NCBI GenBank assembly: GCA_963747735.1
Contig: CAVVGE010000001.1
Coordinates: 620,001-684,000 of the forward strand
DNA: 64,000 nucleotides
Direction: 5' to 3'
Source of the DNA: AP-15 sp963747735
GTDB lineage: Bacteria > Pseudomonadota > Alphaproteobacteria > ATCC43930 > CGMCC-115725
The notes beneath the pieces are model-generated. The model was not told where the DNA came from. It searched no databases and was given only the letters and a program-made list of their open reading frames with translations. How positions within the stretch are numbered: position 1 is the stretch's first letter; each line of letters begins with the position of its first letter. The position numbers and the translations under genes were made by a program. Positions 7,956-15,468 of this stretch are shown here, in pieces.

Positions 7956-9322
7956 ATGACGACCTATATGCCGTTTGATCGCGAGCAGCCGTTTCTGCTG
8001 CCGCCGGATGTGAAGGATTGGCTGCCGGCGAACGATATCGCGCATTTTATCGTGGCGGCGGTGGAGCGGGTGCGGCTGGCGGCGTTTCACACCAACGCCC
8101 GGCCCAGCGGCAAGCCGCAATACCATCCGCGGCTGATGCTGGCGCTGCTCGTCTACAGCTATGCCAACGGCGTCTTCTCCTCGCGGCGGATCGAGCGGGC
8201 GACGTACCGGGACGTCGGCACCCGTTTTATCGCCGCCAACACGCACCCCGACCACGACACGATCGCCAGCTTTCGGCGGACCAACAAGCCGGCGTTTGAA
8301 GCGGCGTTTTTGCAGGTTCTGCTGCTGGCGCGCGAGATGGGGCTGCTGCGGCTGGGCACGGTGTCGATCGACGGGACCAAGATCGATGCCAATGCCTCGA
8401 AGATCCGCTCGCTGCGGTACGATCGGGCGCGGGCGCTGCGGGCGAAGCTCGCGGCCGACATCGCCGCGTTGACCGCCAAAGCCGAGGCGGCCGATGCCGA
8501 GGACATCGACCCGCAGGCGCTGCCGGCGGAGATCGCCCGGCGCGAGGCGCTCAAGGCGAAGCTCGACGCTGCCTGCGCGCGGTTGGAAGCGGAAGCCAAG
8601 GCCGAGGCCGAGGCCGAACGCCCGCAATATGAAGCCAGGAAGGCAGCCTGGGAGGCCAAGACCGGGCGCGGCGGCCAGCCGCCCAAGCCGCCCGACGCAA
8701 CGCCGCGGCCCGATCGACAGACCAACCCCGGCCTGCGCCGGGGCAGGCTCTGACCGACCCCGATTCACAGCTGATGCGCAAGTCCAAAGCGCATGAATAC
8801 CGCCAAGCCTACAACGCTCAGGCGGTGGTCTGCGCCGAGGGGACGCAGCTCATCCTGGCGACCAACATGGCCACCACCCCGAGCGACCAGCCGACCTTCG
8901 CGGCCACGGTCCTGGCGATGCGCGAGACGGTCGGCCTGCCGCAGACAGTGTTGGCCGATGCCGGCTATGCCGGCGGCCCGGCCGTCGCCGAACTCCAAGC
9001 CTGCGGCATCGAGCCCTTGGTGGCGATCGCCCGCACCCAGCCGCACCGGCCTTACGACTTCCGCCCGCCGCCCGAACCCAAGCCCGAGCGCCGCATCACC
9101 GAACCGTGGCGCCTGGCGATGAAGGCCAGGCTGGAGAGCGAAGATGGCAAAGCCCGCTACAAAAAACGCAAACAGACTGTCGAGCCGGTCTTCGGCATCA
9201 TCAAGAGCGCGATCGGGTTCACCCGCTTCCACCTGCGCGGCCGGCAAAAAGTCGCCACCGAGTGGCTGTTGATCGCCGTCGCCTACAACTGCCGCAGACT
9301 GCATAACCTGCGGCCGGCCTAA
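7956..9322 (+). pseudogene. IS1182-family transposase, disrupted by a 23-base insert
   Basis: The N-terminal part (from an ATG at 7956, MTTYMPFDREQPFLLPPD) and the DDE-like core (VSIDGTKIDANASK) read in one frame to a stop at 8751-8753. The C-terminal part (LTDPDSQLMRKSKA..., TVEPVFGIIKSAIGFTRF..., NCRRLHNL) continues in another frame to 9322. Removing 8727-8749 restores a seamless QTN-LTDPDS junction, which is the arrangement usual in IS1182 transposases. The insert is a GC palindrome (stem 8726-8732 with 8737-8743). A programmed frameshift is unlikely because there is no slippery heptamer. The middle region is an alanine- and glutamate-rich coiled coil. Confidence 0.85.
8726..8749. repeat. 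Palindromic mini-insert inside the transposase
   Basis: The 23 bases 8727-8749, together with base 8726, form a 7-base perfect stem (CCCCGGC / GCCGGGG) and an alternative 6-base stem (GCCTGC / GCAGGC). The 3' part GGGGCAGGCTCTG also occurs in the extra hairpin found in the repeat copy near 60.08 kb, which suggests a family of very small hairpin inserts in this genome. Confidence 0.55.
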
Positions 9323-9401
9323 ACTGGGCTGCGCCTGGTAGGTGACCGTGACCGGCGAGCCCGCCGCAGACTGCATAACCTGCGGCCGGCCTAAACCGGG
9401 C
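9291..9401 (+). repeat. 39-base direct repeat at the end of the IS1182 transposase
   Basis: The sequence 9291-9329 (the last codons and stop of the transposase) recurs at 9363-9401 with one mismatch, giving a 72-base period. It looks like a partial tandem duplication inside the element, just before its right terminal repeat. Confidence 0.85.
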
Positions 9402-9483
9402 CAAGCGGGCACATCTCACCCGCCACAACACACCAACCCGACAGGCTGCTAGTCTGCGCGATCGCGATGGCACGGAGGGGTGC

Positions 9484-10329
9484 GTGCGACTCCGGCTCAG
9501 GGTGGTTGCGCTGTTGTCGTGCCTCGTCGTGGCTGCGGCTGCGCGAATGGCGGCTGCCGAGGATGCGGGCAGCTTCGATCCGGCGAAGGGTGCGGTGGCC
9601 GGCGGCGTCTATGTGAACGCCTATTTCGGCCTGCGCTACCCGTTGCCCGAGGGCTGGTCGGCGGGGCCGAAACCACCGGCGGCCTCCTATGCCGGCTATT
9701 ATGTGCTGGCGACACCGGCGCCCCCTGAGGGCGCGCGGGCAACGCTGTTGATTGCGGCGCAGGACATTTTTTTTGCCGCCCCGCCGATCGCCGATGCGCG
9801 TGCCATGACCGAAGGCCTCGCCAAAAATGCCGCCACGGCGGACGCGGCCCAGCCCGCGCTGTCGAGCGTGGTGATCGCCGGTCACAGCTTTGCTCGGCTC
9901 AATCTCCCCGGCAGCCCGCTCTCGCGGATCGTGCTGGCAACCGACCTGCGCTGCCATGTGGTGATCTTCACCTTTGCCGCCGCCGACCCTGATCGGCTGC
10001 GAGGCCTGGCGGCAAGCCTCGACCATCTCCAATTTTCGAGCGGCCGGCCCGCTCCGGTCTGCGTCAAGGGCTATGCCACCACGCAGACGGTTCTGCGCCG
10101 GGTCGAGCCGGTACCGGCGGCACCCTATTTCGTCAGTATCCCGGTGCGCATCCTGGTCACCGCCGCGGGGCGAGTGGCTCAGGTCCACGTTATTCGGGCC
10201 ACTTCGGCGCAGCGCACCAATATCACCGATGCGCTGCGCCAATGGCGGTTCGCGCCCTATCTGTTGAACCGCCGTCCAGTAGAAATCGAGACTGGCCTCA
10301 CCTTCCGGTTTGCGCCCGCCGCACGCTGA
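9484..10329 (+). CDS. Secreted protein with TonB C-terminal-like domain
   Basis: 281 residues from a GTG at 9484, preceded by a strong GGAGGGG ribosome site. A signal peptide covers about residues 1-25 (hydrophobic VVALLSCLVVAAAA followed by AAAE). The middle (30-180) is an uncharacterised soluble domain. Residues about 215-278 fit the TonB_C fold: ISIPVRI-type strand, VTAAGRVAQVHVIRAT, then ALRQWRFAPYL and a final strand. Unlike true TonB it has no N-terminal membrane anchor or proline-rich spacer, so it is probably a periplasmic protein using this fold for binding. It begins 32 bases after the IS1182 end, so the insertion may have separated it from its promoter. Confidence 0.6.
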   Translation: MRLRLRVVALLSCLVVAAAARMAAAEDAGSFDPAKGAVAGGVYVNAYFGLRYPLPEGWSAGPKPPAASYAGYYVLATPAPPEGARATLLIAAQDIFFAAPPIADARAMTEGLAKNAATADAAQPALSSVVIAGHSFARLNLPGSPLSRIVLATDLRCHVVIFTFAAADPDRLRGLAASLDHLQFSSGRPAPVCVKGYATTQTVLRRVEPVPAAPYFVSIPVRILVTAAGRVAQVHVIRATSAQRTNITDALRQWRFAPYLLNRRPVEIETGLTFRFAPAAR

Positions 10330-10335
10330 CCGGGC

Positions 10336-11754
10336 CTATAGCGAACGCAGGAAATTCAGGATGTCCTGCTGCGCCGAATAAGACAGCGCATTGAAGTTGT
10401 CGATCACGGCGTTTGCCTCCGAGCCATTGCCGGCATGGTCCTCGATCGCTTGCAAGAGGTCGCGGGTGCGGCCGTCATGAAGAAAGAAAATCCGCTGTCC
10501 GACACCCCAGAGCGGTGCGGTGCGAAACTGGTCCCCATCGGCCTGGCCCTGGCTGATCTGATCGGCGAGACGGACGCCCATATCGTGCAACTGGAAATCG
10601 CTGAACGGCGCATAGGTCTGGTTGCTTTGCCCGGTATCGATAGACTGCGCAGTGGTGTGCTGGGCGATGTGGCAAAGATTGCAGCCGACATTGACAAAGG
10701 CCTGCTGCCCACGCACCGACGTGGCGGTCGCCGGGGCCGGGCCCGGGCCGGCCGACAGGCGCATAAAGGCGGCGAAGTTCACAGTGTCCGAGGCATAGTC
10801 GGAAGCCGGACTGCTGCTGAGCCCGTTATCGGCGAGATTGGTCGCGTCCTCGGGCAGCTGATTAAACTGGCACTGGGACGCATCCTCGCGCTCGTTCGGG
10901 AACAGCTCGTTGGTGACGCCCTGCTCGACATTGTATGCTTCACCGGCAAACATCATCAGCGATTTGTTCTGCGCCTTCCAGCCAAAGCGGGTGATCGTCC
11001 CGTCATTGCCGCTATGGTTGAAATTGCCGGCGACGCCGTTGGCCTGGCGCAGGCTCGACAGGGTCGCGGCATCGTTGGCTAGGGTGCTGTCGGGGGTGTT
11101 TTCGACGAGCCCGGCGCCGAAGACCGGCGTCGGGATACGGAAGATGATGTTGTTTTGGCGCAGCGCCTGCGCGAAATTCGGCTGCGCCAAAGTGCAGCCC
11201 GGCGCGTCGGTGCGTCCGCTGATGACATAGAGATTGTGGACGCCGCCATCGGCGGTGCCGTCGGGGCTGGAAATAAATCGAGCCTCGCGCACCGGCCCGG
11301 TCGCGGTGACAAACGGCGGCACCGTGTTCTGTGCCCCGTCCAAACTCGCGATCGCGACTTCTGGGTTGACGGACGGACTGGTCCCGCCGACCGTCGGCTG
11401 CGCATGACACCCGGAGCAGCTGTTGAGATTGAAGCGCGGACCCAGGCCGATGCCGTTTATGATGCCGGGCGGAGCGTCGTTGATCGTGCCTGACACCAAG
11501 TCGACCTCGCGAAAACGGCTCCGCGCCGCGTTGAAGAGGCTCTGTTCCGCTGCACTGAGACCGGGGAGCGCCGCGCCGGCGCCGGCCTGGCCGCTGCGAA
11601 CACCAGGATCGCGCGGCCCGCCATGCATCGGGGTCGTGGGTGGACCGCTGCGGGGCGCGCCTCCCGCCAGCGCGGTCTCGGCAAAAAAGCCGGCCGCAGC
11701 CACGACAATAACCGTTGCCCCGACATAGCGCCGGAGCGCAAGACGACACAGCAT
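10336..11754 (-). CDS. Di-haem oxidoreductase (DHOR/thiol oxidoreductase-like c-type cytochrome)
   Basis: 472 residues with an N-terminal signal peptide (about 1-30). Two CxxCH haem c attachment sites are visible: CSGCH near residue 118 in LNSCSGCHAQPTVGG, and CNLCH near residue 358 in NVGCNLCHIAQH. Spacing and length match the DHOR family (PF06537), periplasmic di-haem proteins related to cytochrome c peroxidases whose natural substrates are mostly unknown. A late LHDGRTRDLLQAIEDH block is typical. It converges with the TonB_C-like gene only 6 bases away and stands divergent from the binding-protein gene at 12045. Confidence 0.85.
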   Translation of the reverse strand: MLCRLALRRYVGATVIVVAAAGFFAETALAGGAPRSGPPTTPMHGGPRDPGVRSGQAGAGAALPGLSAAEQSLFNAARSRFREVDLVSGTINDAPPGIINGIGLGPRFNLNSCSGCHAQPTVGGTSPSVNPEVAIASLDGAQNTVPPFVTATGPVREARFISSPDGTADGGVHNLYVISGRTDAPGCTLAQPNFAQALRQNNIIFRIPTPVFGAGLVENTPDSTLANDAATLSSLRQANGVAGNFNHSGNDGTITRFGWKAQNKSLMMFAGEAYNVEQGVTNELFPNEREDASQCQFNQLPEDATNLADNGLSSSPASDYASDTVNFAAFMRLSAGPGPAPATATSVRGQQAFVNVGCNLCHIAQHTTAQSIDTGQSNQTYAPFSDFQLHDMGVRLADQISQGQADGDQFRTAPLWGVGQRIFFLHDGRTRDLLQAIEDHAGNGSEANAVIDNFNALSYSAQQDILNFLRSL

Positions 11755-12044
11755 TTCTGTGGTCCCCCCAACCGAAAGATCAGGAGGAGGCTAGTCTGCT
11801 GGGCGGGTAGGCGCCTGCGGCAAAGTTATGACCAAGGGTTTGTTGACTCGGTTTTGAACGGAACTCGTTGGAATTGCTCGCCGGAGAGAGCGCTTTTCGG
11901 CCTCTGATCTCTCTCTGATCCTGATAGACAGGCTTGGTGCCGCTGACCTTCTCGACTGTCGGGAGATGGCGCCGCGGCTCGTTTTTTGTCCGCGACGGCG
12001 GCCGCTTGGGCTAGGATCGAGCCATACGAATCAGGGAGGAGAGA
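11755..12044. other. 290-base divergent intergenic region
   Basis: It separates the di-haem oxidoreductase gene (left) from the binding-protein gene (right) and must hold both promoters. A strong ribosome site (GGGAGGAGAG) precedes the ATG at 12045. I find no convincing -35/-10 pair, operator palindrome or RNA gene in it. Confidence 0.5.
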
Positions 12045-13298
12045 ATGTTCGGTTTTTTGCAGACGAGCCTCGTCGCCGGGCTGGCGCTGATGGCGGCAGC
12101 GGTGCTGCCGGCGCGCGCTGCCGAGCCGATCAAGATCGGCTTTGGCATGGGGTTGACCGGAGGGCTCGCGGCGAGCGGCAAGGCGGCGCTCTTGGCGATG
12201 CAGATCTGGGAGGAGGAAACAAACGCCAAGGGTGGTCTCCTCGGCCGGCCGGTCAAGCTCGTCTATTACGACGACCAGTCGAACCCGGCGACGGTGCCCG
12301 GCATCTTTACCAAGCTCATCGATGTCGACCATGTCGATCTGGTGGTTGGCGATTACGGCACCAACCTCGAGGCGCCGGCGATGCCCGTCGTCATCGCCCA
12401 CAACATGACGTTCTTTGGGCTGTTCGGCCTCGACGTCAACCGCCAGTTCAAATACCCGAAATTCTTTATGATGGCGCCGACCGGCGGGCTCAACCCGGGG
12501 CAGAGCTTTTCCGAGCCGTTCTTCGCGGTGGCGGCGCTGCAGACCCCGAAGCCCAAGACGTTGGCGATCATCGCCGCCGACGCGGAATTCTCGCGCAACG
12601 CCGCCGACGGCGCCCGCATCAACGCCAAAAAGGCCGGGTTCCAGATCGTCTACGACAAGACCTATCCGCCGACCACGACCGATTTCAGCCCGATCGTCCA
12701 GGCAATCCAGGCAACCAACCCCGACATCGTGTTCAGCGCTTCCTACCCGCCCGACGCGGTCGGCATGGTGCGCGCCGCCCACGAGGTCGGGCTCAAGACC
12801 AAGATCTTCGGCGGCGGGCTCGTCGGGCTGCAATATGCCTCGATCAAGACGCAGCTCGGGCCGCTCCTGAACGGGATCGTCGATTACGATTTCTGGGAGC
12901 CGGCAAAGACCCTGGTCTTTCCCGGCGTCGATGAGTTTTTGAAGAAATACCAAGCGAAGGCACCCGCCGCCGGGGTGGACCCGCTCGGCTATTACCTGCC
13001 GCCCTTTGCCTATGCCAATCTTCAGGTGCTTGCCGAAGCGGTCACCGCGACCAAGGGCCTCGACCAGGACAAGCTCGCCGACTATATGCGCAGCCACACA
13101 TTCAAGACGATCGTCGGCGACATTAAATACGGGCCCAACGGCGAGTGGGCCGAGCCGCGGGTGCTGGAGCTCCAGTTTCACGGTGTCAGCGGCAACGGCC
13201 TCGACCAGTTCAAGGACGATAGCCGGCAGACGATCTTGTGGCCGAAGAAATATGCGACCGGTGAAATGATCTATCCCTACGGCGAGGCGCAGAAATAG
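12045..13298 (+). CDS. Branched-chain amino acid-type ABC transporter substrate-binding protein
   Basis: 417 residues with a signal peptide cleaved after about ARA-A (residue 25), then the opening IKIGFGMGLTGGLAASGKA, which is the standard first strand and loop of type-I periplasmic binding proteins (Peripla_BP_6, LivJ-like). Later blocks (VDLVVGDYGTN, PKTLAIIAADAEFSRN, NPDIVFSASYPPDAVGMVRAA) follow the fold in order. The protein captures a small ligand for an ABC importer, but no permease or ATPase gene is adjacent. The next gene, 22 bases downstream and co-oriented, is a GMC oxidoreductase, so the ligand may be an alcohol or its derivative. That link is inference. Confidence 0.85.
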   Translation: MFGFLQTSLVAGLALMAAAVLPARAAEPIKIGFGMGLTGGLAASGKAALLAMQIWEEETNAKGGLLGRPVKLVYYDDQSNPATVPGIFTKLIDVDHVDLVVGDYGTNLEAPAMPVVIAHNMTFFGLFGLDVNRQFKYPKFFMMAPTGGLNPGQSFSEPFFAVAALQTPKPKTLAIIAADAEFSRNAADGARINAKKAGFQIVYDKTYPPTTTDFSPIVQAIQATNPDIVFSASYPPDAVGMVRAAHEVGLKTKIFGGGLVGLQYASIKTQLGPLLNGIVDYDFWEPAKTLVFPGVDEFLKKYQAKAPAAGVDPLGYYLPPFAYANLQVLAEAVTATKGLDQDKLADYMRSHTFKTIVGDIKYGPNGEWAEPRVLELQFHGVSGNGLDQFKDDSRQTILWPKKYATGEMIYPYGEAQK

Positions 13299-13320
13299 CG
13301 CCGGTGCGGCGGAGGGGAAA

Positions 13321-14952
13321 ATGAATGCTGATTACGTCATCGTCGGCGCCGGCTCGGCCGGATGCGTGCTCGCCAACCGGCTGACCGAGAACCCCGCGGT
13401 CAAGGTGCTGTTGATCGAGGCCGGCGGGCGCGACTGGAACCCCTACATCCACGTGCCGGCCGGCTTTATGAAGATGCTCGACCATCCGACCCTGACCTGG
13501 GGCTACCACGCCGAGCCCGATCCGGGCACCGCGGGGCGTGCCATCCTCTACCCGCGCGGCCGCGTATTGGGCGGATCCAGCTCGATCAACGGCCTCATTT
13601 ATGTGCGCGGCCAGCCCGAGGATTTCGACCATTGGGCGCAGCTCGGCAACCGCGGCTGGAGCTGGGACGACGTCTTCCCCTATTTCAAAAAGGCCGAGAA
13701 CTGGTCGGGCGACGCGAGCGACGCCCACGGCACGAGCGGACCTCTGTTTACCGCGATGATGGACCGCCCGCCGCTCTGCACCGCGGTGATCGAGGCGGGC
13801 CGGGAGATCGGCCTCGAATACCGTGAAGACGTCAACAATCTGCCGCCCGGCGCCGGCGACTCGATCGGCTGGTGCCAGCAGACCCGCGGCGGGCGGCGGC
13901 GCGCCTCGACGGCGCGCACGTATCTGCGCCCGGCGCTGAAGCGGCCGAACCTCCAGCTCGTCACCAAGGCGTTGGTGCGCCGCATCCGGTTCGACGGCAC
14001 CCGTGCGCTCGGCATCGAATACGAGCAGGGCGGCCGGATCGAGCGGGCGGATGCGGCGCGCGAGGTGGTCCTCGCCGCCGGTGCGGTCGGCTCGCCGCAT
14101 ATCCTGCAGCTTTCGGGTGTCGGCGCGCCGGAGCATTTGGGCCGGATCGGCATCCCGGTGCATCACGCGCTGGCCGGGGTCGGGCGCAACATGCAGGACC
14201 ATTTCATCGCGCGGCTCAGCTATCCGGTCAGCGGCATCGCGACCGTCAACGAGCGCTCGCGCGGTTTCCCGCTCGCCGTCGAAGTGATGCGCTATCTCGT
14301 CACCGGCAAGGGCATGCTGACCTACAGCGCTTCGTTGGCGGCGGCCTCGGTCAAGGTGCTCGAGGAATCGGCAACCCCCGACATGCAATGCAGCATCGCG
14401 CCGGGCAGCTTCAAGGACGGCCAGATCGGAGAGCTCGACGATTTTCCGGGCATCACCGCCGGCGCCTGGCAGATGCGGCCGTTGTCGCGCGGCTATGTCG
14501 AAGCGAAATCCGCCGACCCCAGGGAGGCGCCGGCGATCAACCCGCGCTATTTGAGCGAGCAGACCGATCGCCGCGCCATTGTCGGCGGCCTCCGGTTCGC
14601 CCGCCGGCTCTTCGCCGCGCCGGCATTGGCCAAATATTGCGGAGCCGAGATCATTCCCGGCGCCGGTGTCCAGACCGATGACGAGCTATTGGATTATGCG
14701 CGGCAAAAGGGCTCGACGGTCTACCACGCGTCCTGCACCTGCAAGATGGGCAGCGACCAGCTGTCGGTGGTGGATGACGAGCTGCGCGTGCATGGGCTCG
14801 AAGGGCTGCGGGTCGTAGACGCCTCGGTGATGCCGGCGGTGACCTCGACCAACACCAACGCACCGACGATCATGATCGCCGAGCGCGGCGCCGACCTGAT
14901 CCGCCGCGCCGCCCGCGAGCCCGCCCCCGCAGTCGCCACCAGGGCAGCCTAA
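13321..14952 (+). CDS. GMC-family flavin oxidoreductase (choline/alcohol dehydrogenase-like)
   Basis: 543 residues, normal for the GMC family. The FAD-binding ADP motif is at the N-terminus (YVIVGAGSAGCVLANRL), GMC signature 1 is near residue 80 (PRGRVLGGSSSINGLIYVRG), and signature 2 is near 255-270 (GAVGSPHILQLSGVG). The C-terminal catalytic histidine region reads STVYHASCTCKMG with VVDASVMPAVTSTNTNAPTIMIAE. The enzyme oxidises an alcohol or aldehyde with FAD; choline is only one possibility. A GGAGGGGAAA ribosome site precedes the ATG. It is in an apparent two-gene operon with the binding protein. Confidence 0.9.
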   Translation: MNADYVIVGAGSAGCVLANRLTENPAVKVLLIEAGGRDWNPYIHVPAGFMKMLDHPTLTWGYHAEPDPGTAGRAILYPRGRVLGGSSSINGLIYVRGQPEDFDHWAQLGNRGWSWDDVFPYFKKAENWSGDASDAHGTSGPLFTAMMDRPPLCTAVIEAGREIGLEYREDVNNLPPGAGDSIGWCQQTRGGRRRASTARTYLRPALKRPNLQLVTKALVRRIRFDGTRALGIEYEQGGRIERADAAREVVLAAGAVGSPHILQLSGVGAPEHLGRIGIPVHHALAGVGRNMQDHFIARLSYPVSGIATVNERSRGFPLAVEVMRYLVTGKGMLTYSASLAAASVKVLEESATPDMQCSIAPGSFKDGQIGELDDFPGITAGAWQMRPLSRGYVEAKSADPREAPAINPRYLSEQTDRRAIVGGLRFARRLFAAPALAKYCGAEIIPGAGVQTDDELLDYARQKGSTVYHASCTCKMGSDQLSVVDDELRVHGLEGLRVVDASVMPAVTSTNTNAPTIMIAERGADLIRRAAREPAPAVATRAA

Positions 14953-15024
14953 AGCCGTAACGGAATCCCAAGCGATTAACTAACCGACATCGCGAGAAGA
15001 CGATACCCTGGTTCGCGCAGCTTA

Positions 15025-15468
15025 TTATGGAGAATGCACCCTATCAGGACCCAGCTTTGCCGAAAGGGCGCGTTTAACGCTACCTCGAAGACTCAAGTGT
15101 TTCAAATCGTCATGTACAAGAAGTTGATTGGCTACTTCCCTATACAGCACCCGATAGTTGGAATCTTCGTCGTCGATGCCGCGACAGGCTCGCCAGCCGA
15201 TTCCGTTAGCAACGGCAGAGTCGGCAACCGCAAGGTGATCAACCAGTAATTTAATGAGTTCTCTTGTATAAAATGGTGTCGGCTTTGTGATCAGTGAAGA
15301 TTTTTGGTTCCGGAAAATAGGGTCATCGACATTGGAAACTAGTACGTCCGGTTTGGGAGGACGGGACGCTTCAAACTCGATAGGTTTTTTTACTGGAGAT
15401 AAATGAAGTATTTTATATTGCAGTTCTATAGCACCTTCACGCGACTGACCTTCAGATACCCTTGTCAA
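15025..15468 (-). CDS. Unknown protein coupled to a pentapeptide-repeat membrane protein
   Basis: I do not recognise this family. 147 codons, beginning with a possible TTG at 15468 that overlaps the 3' end of the upstream gene by 17 bases. Such overlap suggests translational coupling, or that the frame is the continuation of the upstream protein after a frameshift. The sequence is hydrophilic, with PFYTRELIKLLVDHLAVAD and YREVANQLLVHDDLKHLSL segments and no membrane helix. Base composition is visibly lower in GC than the surroundings, as for its partner, which points to horizontal acquisition of the pair. Confidence 0.5.
   Translation of the reverse strand: MTRVSEGQSREGAIELQYKILHLSPVKKPIEFEASRPPKPDVLVSNVDDPIFRNQKSSLITKPTPFYTRELIKLLVDHLAVADSAVANGIGWRACRGIDDEDSNYRVLYREVANQLLVHDDLKHLSLRGSVKRALSAKLGPDRVHSP

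Larger units (their letters stand above)
7884..9448 (+). mobile_element. IS1182-family insertion sequence with a broken transposase
   Basis: Terminal inverted repeats start CAGCCTGTCGG at 7884 and end CCGACAGGCTG at 9448, extending to about 15 matching bases with one mismatch. The element is flanked on both sides by CTAG (7880-7883 and 9449-9452), either a 4-base target duplication or a palindromic target. The internal transposase is interrupted by a small palindromic insert, and its 3' end is followed by a 39-base direct repeat of its own tail, so the element is probably non-autonomous now. Confidence 0.85.

Noticed and set aside
8700..8760. Programmed ribosomal frameshift in the IS1182 transposase
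   Set aside because: No slippery heptamer is present and removal of a 23-base palindrome restores the frame exactly, so a disruptive insert is the simpler explanation.
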